Below are positions 22,668 to 35,620 of a stretch of 64,000 nucleotides of DNA, piece by piece; within the stretch, counting starts at the first letter, position 1, and each line of letters opens with the position of its first letter. Source of the stretch: Adenanthera pavonina (taxonomy: Eukaryota > Streptophyta > Magnoliopsida > Fabales > Fabaceae). The notes under the pieces are model-generated. The model was given only the letters and a program-made list of their open reading frames with translations, was not told the origin of the DNA and did not search any database. The DNA is taken from positions 14,386,501 to 14,450,500 of the forward strand of contig JAIVEN010000012.1 in the NCBI GenBank assembly GCA_026686845.1. The letters run 5' to 3'. The position numbers and the translations under genes are program-made.

Positions 22668-25600
22668 ATGTCTCATAGAGGAAGGCAAAGTAAAAGTAAT
22701 CTTATGAGGCATATGCATGAGATATTGGCTGTAACATCTAGAAATTTTCTGGATATTCAAAGCTCAATATTTTAAAATCTATAAAGAATTTGTAAAAATG
22801 GGTATATACCGTTCGACATGAAATAAGATAAAGAGGTCAATTATCTCTGTCGGAGGGAAAAATGAGAAAATAGTGATTTTGTCCCTGAAGAAAAAAATAG
22901 AAAAAAAATCAAACAAAAAAAAACGAAGGCGGCAGGGAAGATTGAACAAAAGTTTATGAATTTTGGGGTAAATTACACTTAAGACCCAAAAGTTTTAAAA
23001 ATTATAAATTGACCCTGGGTCAAGGACATTTTTGTAAATATGAAAAATTATAGTCAAAATGAAGCTCTCAATGATTTAAGTCCAATGAAATATAGTATGA
23101 AATTTATTAAGGTCAAAATAATATTTATTGTGTAATTAGGATTTAATATTGGTATTTTACTCGATAAAAGTCAGTTTAAACTGCAAAAAAAGGCCGTACC
23201 AATTCAAGGACACTGAAGGGACCTTGTTAAAGTATATTTTGGGGTGAGATAATGGTTTTAGTCCAGAAGTTATTTTTGGATAGTCCTGTACCAATTTAAT
23301 GACAATTTTGGCAAAAATACCTAATCGGTACGGGTAAATTTAATCGGTAAAAGATATTTTGGTCCATTTAAATAATTGAAGAAATTTTTTGGCAAAAAAT
23401 AAGTTGAGACATGTCTAAATCAAGCCATGGGACACCAAGGGAATTGAGTGAAAAGCTTTAATGGAAAAGTAACCCAAGGTTGATGAAAATTAACCATTAT
23501 TTAATCTTTATTTGATATCTTTCCTATTAAGCCTTGGTTAAGGCATTTGGACTCCATTTTTAGCTGCAAGCCACGTCTGAAACAGAGCTACGGAGTGAGT
23601 GAGAGAGAAAAACTTTCAAAGGAGGAAAAAGAGGAACCAAGAGGCAAAGCATCATGCACAAGTATTCAAGGTAATGTCTTATGGCCTCTAGCATGTTTAT
23701 TTAAGTGTTTGAGAGTATTTCCATGGAGTATTTTTCTCTTGTCTCTTAGTTCAAGGTTCAACCATGGCAAACCCTAGAGAGAGAAAGTTGAGCTACGGTA
23801 AAATAAAACCATAGAAAAGCTTGGAAATGTCTTAAGATGCATGGATGTACAAGTTGTTTCAAGATTTATGGAGTAGTTATTTTTCTACAATTTATGGTAA
23901 TTTTATGCCTAATTAGGGTTCATTATGGAAGGGAATTTCAAGATTTTGACCCCAAAAATGGATTCCGTGGATCCAAAATAGGTTAGAATAAGTGTGTTGT
24001 ACAAGAAATTCTAAGTGGTTTGCAAAAATGGAATTTTTGGTTCAAGTGAGCACTTTGTGAAGTGAATCATGAAACCAGTGGCTAATTGCCTTATTTTATG
24101 ATGCTATAGGATCCAAAAGAGTGTTAGAAGATCAAGGAAAGGGTTCACAAAGTTTGGAGACAATTGGAAAGCCCAAAGGTAGTTAACTAACCACATTATG
24201 CATATATATTGTTATTGTTGCCAATATGCTTACTTGATGTAATTGTTAATTGAATTGATGTTTTGTGATGGATTGAATTGATTGGATATGTTGTTTAAAG
24301 GGTGTTTGACCCTAGGAATGTTTATAATTTAAGGGGAGGTGCTGCCCAAATTTTAAGAAAATGTTTGTGCACAATTAACTTTAAATGAAAGTTTAATGTA
24401 TGTTTCATGAAAGTTTGCAATGTATGATGATATATGAGCATGTATAGTAGTTACTACTGATGAGATTCTCTTAATCTCACCCCCTTTCCAAATGTCTAAC
24501 AAATTTTAGGGTCAAGTTATGGCAAGATTACCCAAGAAAGGAAAGACAAGGAGAAGCAAGTTAATGTTCAAGATAATGATACTTAGGTTGATGCTATTAT
24601 ATAAGATGTTATGTAAAATCTTATGGGACATAATCATGCTGTGTCTTCATGTTACTATATTCCTCTAGGTTTGTTATGGAGTATCATGTAAGATAAGGGC
24701 AAGCTATGGCTATGTATGTATATATTAATGTGTATTTTGGAAAGTAGGAAGAATGCAAGAGACCTTTCTGAGCACTGTTGGGAATTTGAAGTACATTACA
24801 TACCTTGATATGTTCAATGCATGAGTGTTATATATATAAAAACCAGATATGTTTAGCTTTCCATAGACATAAAGATCACTCAATTTGGAGTTGTGTATGA
24901 TTTATGGTGATTTTTCAAAGTTATGGTCAAAATCAGAAATTTTCAAAAATGACCATTGCTACAGTGAAGATAATACGAATTTACTGTATAAATTGGCCAA
25001 GTAATTTCCCTGTTCAACATTTTACCCATGTATATAATCTTTTAAGCTATATTTAGAGACTTGAACCATATCAATATGATTTTTCTTGATTTAGTTATGA
25101 ATTTTCAAAGTTCACCGGGAGAAAAGAAGTTAACCAAAGGAATAGTACCCCAAATGAAATAAATTGGTTTAAATTGCTTTATGTAATCAAGACTCTAATC
25201 AAGTATTAATAGACTTAAATATAGTATAATACATAGGAAATGAGTCTAAGTACAAGGTGTTGCATTAGCTGGCCTCAGTAATAAAGCAATTACCCAAGGG
25301 GAGGCATTGAATAGGTTGCAAGAGCAAATGAATCAACAAAAATAGGGTGATGTGAATGAAGAGCCTGGTATGTATATGGACTTGAATATAAGAAAGGACA
25401 GGAATGAGAATGAGGTAGAGCCTAAGAAAGCCCCAAGAGCCAAAAGAAAGGGTATCTTCTCACAATTGAAGGACTTTCGGAAGTTCAATCCATTGGCTTT
25501 CAAAGGTATAATGGATGTTGCAATGGAAGAGGAATGGATAAAACAATTGGAGAACATATTTGGTGTGATGGATTATACCTAAGAGCAAAAGGTACAATTA

Positions 25601-26475
25601 GCAGTGTTCAAGCTTGAAAAGAAAGCTAAGCGTTAGTAGAGAAGTATTCTCCCAAGTGTTGGAGTGATGGGTGCCTTGTTGACCTAGGAATAGCTTAAGG
25701 AACGATTCTTTGTACATTACTTCCCACTAGCCCTAATGATGCAGAAGGAGGCTGAGTTCCTATCTTTTCAGCAAGGGAATTTTTTGGCAGATGACTACAT
25801 TGATCAATTATTGGATTTGGCTAAGTATTCCACTTATTTGAACAATTATCTCGATGATAGGTGGAAGGCTCAGAGGTTGTTTGAGGGAGCTCATCCAGAG
25901 ATTAAGGAGAGCCTATTAGTGGTTGAGTTTGTGTAATTTTAAGGACTTGTATGTGAAGATACATGTCCTTTCCAGGTAAATGAAGGAGACTGAGGAGGAT
26001 AGAAGGTATTTCATGATCTGAGCCTTTTCTCACCTAGGACCTACTGGATGAATCAGTAAAGGAAGTGGATCTGGTAGTAGTAGCAGCGGTGGCAGTATAG
26101 GTTCTAGTGGAAGAAGAGGTCGCCACAATAGAGGTCGGCATGGCAGAGGAAGAGGCAGGTTTAGCCAAGATCAGTCTAACAGAGGTCGGTTTGGCAGAGG
26201 ACCTTTTTATCGAGGAGGCTTTGACCAGGGGAGTTCTAGTTAGAGTGAGTATGTAGGGAAAGTCTTAGCTCCATCTCAATACAATTCAGGTAGTACCTCT
26301 AATTCGTGCATAAAGTATGGGTTGAGCCATGGTGATCGACCATATGTCATTTGTTATAATTGTGGGAAAACAAGACATATCACATGAAATTATCAAGAGC
26401 CATAGTGTGAAGAAGCAATGAAGAGGCCCATGATGCCCGGTCAAGTCTTTGCTATTACCTGGCAAGAAGCGGATG
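22668..26475 (+). pseudogene. Gypsy gag, split by a solo LTR
   Basis: ATG at 22668 gives MSHRGRQSKSNLMRHMHEIL. The solo LTR at 22730-25264 cuts it there. The frame resumes as GLSNKAITQGEALNRLQEQ, then an acidic linker and the capsid-like region: FRKFNPLAFKG at about 25477-25510, then EEEWIKQLENIFGVMDYT. A Gly/Arg-rich stretch follows (about 26050-26230), then a damaged zinc knuckle (CYNCGKTRHIT, about 26353) whose last Cys is missing. The sequence reads in one frame with stops, several at Gln codons turned to TAG. The knuckle before the protease is standard for gypsy gag. Confidence 0.82.
22730..25264 (+). mobile_element. Family B gypsy solo LTR inserted in gag
   Basis: From tgtaacatctagaaa to caaggtgttgca, 2535 bp, flanked by ttggc (22725-22729) and ttagc (25265-25269), a 5-bp duplication with one change. 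Removing it restores the gag frame (EILAGLSNKA). Internal blocks such as aatcggtacgggtaaatttaatcgg (about 23323-23347) match the minus-strand LTR at 43675-46350, so it belongs to the same large-LTR gypsy family as the B1 and B2 elements but in the opposite orientation. No primer site or genes accompany it. The short plus-strand frame at 23547-23777 is not a gene. Confidence 0.9.
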
Positions 26476-29426
26476 CATCACTAACTTGATTAGAGGTAAA
26501 CCTAATGGTTTCTCTATTCATGTATTGTTTGATTTAGGTGTATCGCATTCCTTTATATCTTTTGATTGTGCTCGTGAGATTGTGTATTGTGGCAATGGAA
26601 TTTCCTTTTGAATTGTCAATATCCACACCCACAGGAGTTTCACTAAGAACTACTCTAGCTTGTTTGAATTGTGTGGTTCATTTTGAACATTAAAGCATTA
26701 TTCTAGATCTAATCTGTTTGCAGTTGCAAGTGATTAATGTGATTATTGGGATGGATTGGTTGGAGGTGAATAATGCGATTCTTGACTATGCTCAAAAGAC
26801 TGTATCATTGCCCATGAATATCCCTAGTGTTGAAGGGGATAAGAATGTATGCTTGTCCTTACCCAAGCTGACAAGTATTTGAGGAAATAATGTCACGGGT
26901 TTCTGATTTTCTTCTCTATTAACATGGATACGGAAGAAGGTATAGAAAGATACCCCGTTGTGAGTGAATATCTTGATGTGTTTCCAGAGAAGATTACCGG
27001 TTTGCCACTACCATGAAAGCTGGAGTATTACATTGATTTAGTGCCCAAGACATGTCCTATTTTGAAGGCTCCATATCGAATAACACCGTATGAATTGAAG
27101 GAACTCAAGAAGCAGATTGAGGACTTGTTAAAAAGGGGTTTCATCAGACCAAGTATCTCACCTTGGGGAGCTCCAGTGTTGTTTGTTAAGAAGAAGGATG
27201 GTAGCCTCATATTGTGCATTGATTGTAAGCAGCTGAATCGAGTGATGATTAAGAATAAATATCCTTTGCCTAGGATTAAAGACTTGATTCATCAGTTGGC
27301 AGGTGCTTCAATTTTCTCTAAAATCGATTTAAGGTCGAGATACCATCAATTATGGGTGCATGCTGAAGATGTGCCTAAAATGACTTTTTGAACTCGATAC
27401 GGTTATTATATGTTTCTTGCGATACCATTTGGGTTGACCAATATCCCGACAATCTTCATGGATCATATGAATAGGGTGTTTTGGCTATATCCGAATAAAT
27501 TTGTGGTGGTATTTATTGATGACAGTCTGATATACTCGAAGAGTGAAGAAGTGCATGCACTCCATCTTTAAATTTTATTGCAAGTGTTGCCAAATCACCA
27601 ACTGTATGCCAAGCTTGGTAAATGCAAGTTTTAGCTGCAAGAGGTGAAATTTTTAGGTCATGTAATTTCTACAGAAGGTATAGCAATAGACCATAGTAAG
27701 GTAAAAGTGGTGTTAAATTGGGGGAGACCGTAATTGGTGACTGAAATCTGCAGTTTTCGGGGATCGACTGGTTACTACCGAAGGTTCATTAAGGGATTCT
27801 CTCAACTTGTTATGCCATTGACTAGACTCACTCGTAAGGATTAATCTTTCATTTGGGATGACAGGTATGAGAGAGCATTCCAAGAGTTGAAGGTTTGTCT
27901 GACATCCAATCTAGTACTGATTATCTCTAACCCATCTAAGTCATTCACTATTTATACAAACACCTCTAAGAAGGGTCTAGGGTGTGTATTGATGCAGCAG
28001 GGAGGAGTTGTGGCATATGCTTCAAGGCAATTAAGACCTTATGAGGAGAACTATTCTACACATGATCTTGAACTAGCAGTTGTAGTTTTTACTTTGAAAT
28101 TATGGAGGCATAATCTCTATGGTGCTTAGTTTGAGGTATTCAGTAATCGCAATAGTTTGAGGTATATATTTGATCATAAGGAGTTGAACATAAGGCTTGG
28201 TAGATTATGAATTTGCCTTGAAGTATCATCCTGGGAAAGTTAATGTTGTGGTGGATGCGCTAAGCAGAAAGTCGATCCATATAGCCACCATGATGATGAG
28301 GGAGCAATAGTTGTTGGAAAGCCTAAGAAATATGAAGTTATCCATCACTGTCCATCCTGGAGTACTTGAATTATGATCCATCAATTTATCAAGTGATTTG
28401 TTGAGGAACCTTTGCTATGCTCAGTTGGAGGATAACTATCTTTTGGGTATTTGGGAATGAATTGAAATGGCAGAAACCCAGGACTTTGATATATTAGAGG
28501 ATGGTTTCATTCGGTACTGTGGCCGAATATATGTGCCAAGTGCTGCGGGGTTGCAAGAAATTATTTTAGAGGAAGCTCATAAGAGTAAGTATACTATTCA
28601 GGCAGGTATCACTAAGATGTACCAAGATTTAAAGTGAGGCTATTAGTGGCCAGGCATGAAATAGACATCGTAGAGTATGTGGCAAGATGTCTAATTTGTC
28701 AGAAGGTAAAGATTAAGCACCAATTGCTAGTAGGTACATTGTGACCTTTAGAGATCCTGGAGTGGAAATGGGATAGTATGTCCATGGATTTCGTGATGGT
28801 ATTACTGAGGACCTCTTCAAGGCACAATGCTATATGGGTGATTGTGGATAGATTAATGAAGTCAGCCTATTTTCTTCCAATACGAGAGACCATTTCGATG
28901 GAGAAGTTGGCCCAGTTGTATGTGAATGAGATTGTGAGACTGCATGGAGTCTCGATGACTATTGTGTTAGACAGAGATCCTAGGTTTACATCCAAGTTTT
29001 GGAAATCTCTTCATAAGGCCATGGGAGCAAAGTTGAGTTTCAATACTGCTTATCACCCTCAATCGGATGGGCGGGCTGAAAAGATGATCCAAACTCTGGA
29101 AGACATGCTGCGGGCAAATTACGCCAGTAGCGTATCAAGTGGTGCTACCACCTAATCTTGCTAGATTGCACAATGTTTTCCATATGTCTCAACTAAAGAA
29201 GTATTATCCAAATCTGTCTCATATAATTGATGACAAGACAGTTCAAGTACAAGAGGATCTGACTTTTGAGGTCATGCCGTTACAAATTCTAGATGTAAAG
29301 GAGAAGAAGTTAAGAAATAAGACCATTAAGTTGAGAAAGGTTCTATGGAGTGTCTTGACATCCAATGATGTCACACGAGAGACGGAAGAATCCATACGAG
29401 GGAGGTTTCTAGAGATTTTTGCTTGA
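26476..29426 (+). pseudogene. Gypsy pol: protease, reverse transcriptase, RNase H, integrase (inactive)
   Basis: Protease at about 26490-26620 has LFDLGVSHSFIS, where the family has D-S-G or D-T-G, so the active triplet is altered. Reverse transcriptase at about 27000-27660 has RPSISPWGAPVLFVKKKDGS, YPLPRIKDL, FSKIDLRS and FIDDSLIYSK (the DD pair kept); a TGA replaces the Arg in the usual FRTRYG. RNase H at about 27850-28180 has YTNTSKKGLGCVLMQ, with Asn for the first catalytic Asp. The integrase core at about 28778-29115 keeps MDFV, DRDPRF and the Glu of GRAEK. At about 29115-29126 the core is fused directly to the C-terminal LPPNLARLHNVFHMSQLKKY region, so roughly 200 codons are missing. 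Stops are scattered through it. Confidence 0.9.
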
Positions 29427-29461
29427 GGTAAAAGTTCAAATTTCGAGAACAAAATTTTAAT

Positions 29462-29474
29462 AAGGAGGGGAGAA
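29462..29474 (+). other. Gypsy polypurine tract
   Basis: aaggaggggagaa directly before the 3' LTR start (tgtaaaaactctc). The same tract, in reverse, sits next to the LTRs at 1095, 32657 and 38594. Confidence 0.92.
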
Positions 29475-30684
29475 TGTAAAAACTCTCATTACATTGTCCC
29501 TAACTTGGTCTTAAGTTAATCAAGTATCTTTGGCATTGTATACAGCATCAGAGGAAACAAGAAGGAGGAAGAATCAACATGAAGGAGGAGCTCCATGGTA
29601 AGAAGCAGGGCTGTCGTGGTGAGAGCAAGCTCTAGAATGACATTTTCTGGCTGAAAGCAATGGTGCTGTGGTGGGCTTACCTAGGGTTGTGGTGAGAATT
29701 TAGATTTTTGTTTAAGTCAGAAATTTTAGTCGGTCGAACATGAAGGAAAAGAAAGAAATGGAGGGAGTAACGAAGAAGCAGCATTAGGGTTCAAAGATTT
29801 CGACCAATGGGAGTGATGTTCGAACCTTAGGAGCTTGGATTCACGTTGGTAAGTGTTCTCGACTCTTCCCTCTCAATTCTCTTTAGTTTTGAGTTGGAAT
29901 TTTTCTGGTATAAGTTGGGATCTTGGATTGTGGCTGAATCTCACCATTTGGTGTTCTTGTTGCTTAGGTGTGAGTTTTGAAGGGATTATGCATGATTTAA
30001 GCTTAACCCTAGGTTATATTCAGTTGAGGCTTTTGGGAATATGAAGTGTATGGTCTTGAGTAGTGTTTTAATGGTCCCAAGGAGCTTAGTGATGCATGAA
30101 AGTGGTGTTGGAACCTTAGGTTAGGCCTATATGGTTGAATTATGGAAATTAGGTATTTGGATTGTATATTAATTGAAGTATTATGATATTGTTAAGATTG
30201 TTGGCTAATTGAAGTAGACAAGTTGTGGGATTGGCATTTAAGAAAGCTCTTGGAATCACGTGTGTGTGGTATTGACAACCTCAAGTAACCGGGTGTGTGT
30301 ATTGTAGATGTATATTATGTTGGTATATATGTGTATATATGCATGTTTCCATTCATACCACGATATGGACATATGTGTATGTATAGTTTGTCTTTATATC
30401 ATGGTATGCACACAGCTAAATTTATAGGGTGGGATGATTATGATGATGATGATAGATGATATTGTTGATGTGACATGACATGATGTGTGCATGACATCGT
30501 GATACATGATGATGATGATTATATGATTATATGACGTGAACATCAGCACATGACATTATGTGATTGTGATATATGGTGGATTGAGTGAAGATGATGATAT
30601 GATATACGATGACATGATATGATATATGATAAGGGAGGATAATGATGGGAACCATGTAGCTAAATCCTCCCCTATGGCCAAAGG
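29475..30684 (+). repeat. Family A gypsy 3' LTR, first half
   Basis: Starts tgtaaaaactctcattacattgtcc and runs to ctatggccaaagg, where the B1 element begins. Includes the inverted repeat at about 30357-30408 and the ATG-type microsatellite (about 30430-30640). The missing second half is at 50779-51995. The join ctatggcc-(a)aagg-gaagcc corresponds to the uninterrupted copy on the minus strand near 18990-19010. Confidence 0.93.
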
Positions 30685-32657
30685 TGTTACATCTTACATT
30701 TTAAAGCTTTTTTTATGAAAACTACTTGGTTTTAATATAATAAAACAATTTTAGAAAACTTGAGTCAATTAAAACTTTAAAACTTTTTAAAACTGTTTCT
30801 TGCAGCTTTTCAGCTTAGTGTGCAGTGATATTTCAAAAATCATAATTAAATATAGAAAAATCATTTCTAACTAGTTCAAGTGTATAAAACTCATGGACAT
30901 CTTCAATTTTCTGGGAAAAATAATAAACCAAGAAATGAAAGTACCGATTTGTACATTTTATTATATACATATTGCTGTTCATTTCAACATCCCTATTTCT
31001 ATTCAAAAACAGAACATCAAAATTTGAAAATTCATTTCTCTTAATATACAAAGTCTTTTTATGCACACTTAGCATCATTGAAAAGCTTTACATGACTACT
31101 TTCTAAAAATATTTTTATTATACATTTATTTTACTTCGATTGACCAATTCACTAATTTAAACCCTCGAGGGTCAAAGATGACTTTCCCTGGAGCAGTTTT
31201 ATCAAAACATGAATAACTATCATTATATAAATATAAATACAAGAAAACCAGTGTCATTTTGTTCCTGGAATATAGATCTATCCATGTATATAGACCACTA
31301 AATTTTTGGAGGAATGTGTGAATTTATACAGTAGCCAGAAATAGACATACATAACAAAAACAAAATAGCTTTCCAATAAGGTTCCATCATTATTGTTCCT
31401 CATGCTCTACTTGCTTCCCCGTACCACGAATGGACCCTATCATTAGTTAATTATGGGGTTATATTGGGAAATCACAGTAGTCAACTTGTACATGCCATCA
31501 TATCATCACAAAAATATTTGTAAATATAACATACTTTCATTAAATCATCAAAACTTCCATGTTGTCTAACAAAATTTCGGCAGTATAACGGATTAATAAA
31601 TAGGCATCCCGGGGCTTAGCCCTTCACATAAAATAGCTACTAATCACATAAAATCATTCATAATAGCAACATGGCGTAATTTACAAATCATTATAACATA
31701 TAAAATATTCATATGCAATAACATTAAGCAAGGGCAAGAGACTACCTTGGAGTTTTTATTAACTTTTCTTTGAACCTTGCTTTCACCTATCTTTACATCA
31801 CTTCCTTAGCTTGATTAACCCTCTTGGAGACCTCCTCTAGCCTCCCTTTCATTCCTCTCTTCATTCTCTTTCCCTCTCCTTCCTTCTCTCCCTCTCTTTC
31901 TCTCTCTAACCTTGCCTTCTCTTTGGAGCAAATGAGCAAATGGCAAGGAGGGTTAAAGGGGTATTTATAGGTAAAGCGAGTGGATAATGGCCCTTAGATA
32001 TAACTTTGATCTAATGGCCATGAATTATCCCACATTATTTTATGTAGTATTACCACTTTTTCCTTAGATATTTTGTCCATTGTGAGAGAGGGGTGAAGGG
32101 CATTTTTGTTTAATGATTTTTGGCCAAAAAGTCAAAAAGTGCACTTGTACTTTTATTACTTTATCAGATCAATTTGGATCTAGTTTGTGTACTTTTTCCT
32201 AAATTTTCCTTTATATCCTATATTTTTATCTTTTTACTTTATCTGTTGGACCCATTGCCTTTTCCTTTTCACTTTTTTATGTGGGGTCCACCAATCTTGC
32301 TTACTTTTTACTATTCATCTCCCCAGTATTTACTATTCACATGGGACCCGCATTTACCTAACTTGTACTTTTTCCTCTCTGGGCCCATATATGCAGTATG
32401 ATTTGTACTTTTAGCATGCACTAGAGCATTATATTATTATTTTCTCTCTCTTTTATTGTAAAATGACCATTTTGCCCTTAACTTTAGCAAAATGACTGTT
32501 TTGCCCTTTTTGATATTTCTATAATATTTTGGGTCTAAATATATATAATTAAATATTCAAGTTTTCCCAATTATCATAAATTATTCCAGAACAATTTAAC
32601 ATCATTTGTAACATTATCTGGTCATAATATTCATACATGAAAAATAGGGATTTTACA
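30685..32657 (-). repeat. B1 3' LTR
   Basis: Reads tgttacatcttac to gggattttaca on the plus strand and pairs with 48822-50778 along its whole length. Near 31855-31925 it holds a CT-rich stretch (cctctcttcattctctttccctctcc). At 32658 the reverse of a polypurine tract (tttctcacctcc) follows, fixing this as the 3' LTR of a minus-strand element. Confidence 0.92.
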
Positions 32658-35620
32658 TTTCTCACCTCCTAAATAAAATTTCATCCTCGAAATTTTTAAA
32701 CATATACATGAATGAAAGAGTTATGGATACTTCTACTACCTCATGCTGGATTCTCGCTCCCATGTTGCCTCCTTGGAGGATAAATCTTTCCATACCACCT
32801 ACACTAGAGGAATCTGCTTATTTCTCAGCTGCTTGACCCTATAGTCGATAATCTTTTAGGTCTGCCCTCGTAACATAGATTATCTTGCTGCTAAATATTT
32901 TCATATTTTATATCATGTAAGGGTCTAGTTGATACTTTTTCAACTGGGAGACATGGAAAACATTATGAAATTAACTTAGGTTTGGGGGAAGAGCTAATAT
33001 GTAAGTTATAGGGCTAGCTTTGGAAAGGATCTTAAATGGTCCATCATACTTTGAACTAAGCCTTTTGGTCTTCATCGATTGACCTACTCCAATTGTAGGA
33101 AATACTTTGAGAAACACATGACCTCCTACTTCAAATTCTAATGACTTTCATCTTTTATCAGCATAACTCTTTTGTCTACTTTAGGCTGCTAGAAGCTTCT
33201 TTCGGATCTTCTTATTCTGCCTGGAGGTCTAGTCTACCAACTCAGGACCCAAAAAGCTTCCTTTCACTCAGCTCCATCCAACATACTGGAACCTACACTT
33301 CCTTCCATAAAGGGCCTTATATGGAGCTATTCATTATTTCTATATTTCCTTTTCATCTTCATATACATACTTGAGGCATACATTCTATTACTTAAATACT
33401 TTTCTTTATTTTGCTATAATACTGCTTGACATTTTGTGAAGTCCCTTATCTTTCTTTACATACATATACATTTATTTTACTAGTCATAATTGTGTTAACT
33501 TTATCAATTTTATAATCATCCACATAACATCTTATGGGTGTACACATACATGTCTCATTTTACATCAAACTTTCAAGGGTCGAAATAATCTTACTAGTCT
33601 TTGTATGTTTTACTTTTACCCTTTTGGTACACTAAACATTCTGCTATCCTCATACCATATCATCCAGTTCATAAAACTAATTATTTAAATCATGGCATAT
33701 TCCCACAATTCATGGATGAATAATGCCTTTACTCTTATAAACTTATATTACTATCTTTTCTCCATTTTTTGTGATATGCATACTCTCTTATGAAATCTCA
33801 TCAGACCATCATATTTTTCATTAGATTCTTTTCACTTCTCCCTAATTCAACGATTCTTTAGTCTCATTTGTACATTTATCATCTTACTGGGCTTTTATCT
33901 ATCTCTTTCTAGAAATTTCATATTCACTTTTAGTGTCACGTAACCGGGGAGAGAGATCTAAGTCTCTAAATCTCCTACTAGCATTTGCTTCTTCATGCAC
34001 ATCATACTAGTTATATGAATAGCTTTTCAACTTACTATATCGGCTATAGTACTAGCTTTTCTGGATGGTACTTTTTAGCATGATCATTATCTTTTTTAAC
34101 AATTCCATCCATCATCTTTACCTCAAGCTCATTACTTATGATCTAATAAATCCTTGAGGCCCTTATGGTAAAAATACTCTTTCACAATCATATCATAAAG
34201 ATGATACCTCCATATCTTTAGGGTGTAAACTATTGCCGCAAGTGCATAGGATAATTTTCTTTGTAAAAATTACATAAAAACATAATCTACAACTCTACCA
34301 TCCTGCATCAACACACATCTAAATCCATGCATGCTAGCATTACTTTAAACCACAAAGGGCTTCTTTGGATTAGGTATGTTTAATACTGGGGAGGAGATAA
34401 GCCCTCCTGTCAATTTTGAAAACTATTTTTGTATTTTTGCATAAAATTTTCTTTCCTTGTAAGCCTTGTCAATGGCAAAGCAATATGAGAAAAGTCCCGC
34501 ATAAACTTTCTGTAATAGCCTACTAAACCCATAAAACTTCTTATCTTCATAACGGTTTTGGGCCTCTCTTACTTTAGGACTATATCTACCTTGTTGGGTT
34601 CTACTGCGACCCTGTCCTTGGAGATAACGTATCCCAAAAACCATACTTTAGTGAGTCAAAACTCATACTTGTTGAGTTTATCATACATGCTTTTCACTTT
34701 AAAAACTGTTAGGACAATTCTCAAATGCCTTCCATGCTCCCCTAAAGACTTGGAGTTCATTTTATCATTAATGAAGACCACAATAATCTGATCTTAATAT
34801 GGCCAAAGAAACTTATTCATGTAGTCCATGAAGATAGCCGGTACACTTGTGAGACTAAGTGGTATTGCTAGGAATTTATCTTGCCCATTTCTAATTCTAA
34901 AGGGAGTCCTTGGAACTTCTTCTACCTTTACTCATAACTTATAATACCAAGATCTTCAATAAATCTTGAAAAAAATATTGGCTTTAGTCAATTGATTTAA
35001 TTGATTATCTATTATGGATAACCAGCTTATGTTCTTAATCATGATCTTATTTAATTCTCTGTCATGAACACAAAGTTTAAGGCTCCTATCTTTCCTTTAA
35101 TCAACATTATAGAAGCACCTCAGGGAGATACATTTGGCTTGATGAATCCTCTCCTCATAAATTCTATCATCTATTACTTTAACTTAATCATCTTAGTTAG
35201 AACCATGCCAAATGGAGTTCTAACTATTGGCCTTACTCTAGACATAACATTAATAGTACTTTCTATTTCTCTTTTAGACAATAATCATTTACATTCCTTG
35301 GGAAAAAAGGTTTTCATTAATTCCTTATCTCATAGGAACTTCTATTATTTCCTCACTTATCCCTTTTTGCTTTAGTTTTGGAGGAAATATTCTTGACTTC
35401 CTTTATCTTTGATATCTTAATCAGTTCGGTCGATAAACTACTCACTTTGTCTTAATGTTAGGATAGTTTCTTAATAAGTATGATTATGGTCTTATCCTCG
35501 CATTTAAGGAGAACATTATTTACTACCATCAATTCATACCAATATCATCATTAAGGGCAAGACATATTGAGCAAGGCATCCTTTTGTACACTCATTTTTC
35601 CTTGTTTTCCCTAGTCCTTA
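32658..35620 (-). pseudogene. B1 pol remnant: reverse transcriptase to integrase C-terminus
   Basis: On the minus strand the end of pol abuts the 3' LTR with NFEDEILF, the same tail as other plant gypsy elements. Reading from the 3' LTR side upstream: an integrase C-terminal region at about 32940-33360 (ALYGRKC, LPPNL, HNVFHVSQLKKY); a long decayed stretch; an RNase H/RT piece at 34423-34680 with SRLLQKVYAGLFSYCF, frame-shifted from GLxGYYRxFIxGFS; and RT around 35064-35375, whose antisense resembles the antisense of 27028-27219. No frame is open for long. B2 interrupts the element at 35621. Confidence 0.75.

Noticed and set aside
25333..25557. 74-codon minus-strand frame
   Set aside because: Antisense of the gypsy gag, which reads sensibly on the plus strand.
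35064..35375. 103-codon plus-strand frame
   Set aside because: Antisense of the B1 reverse transcriptase. It resembles the antisense of the better preserved RT at 27028-27219.
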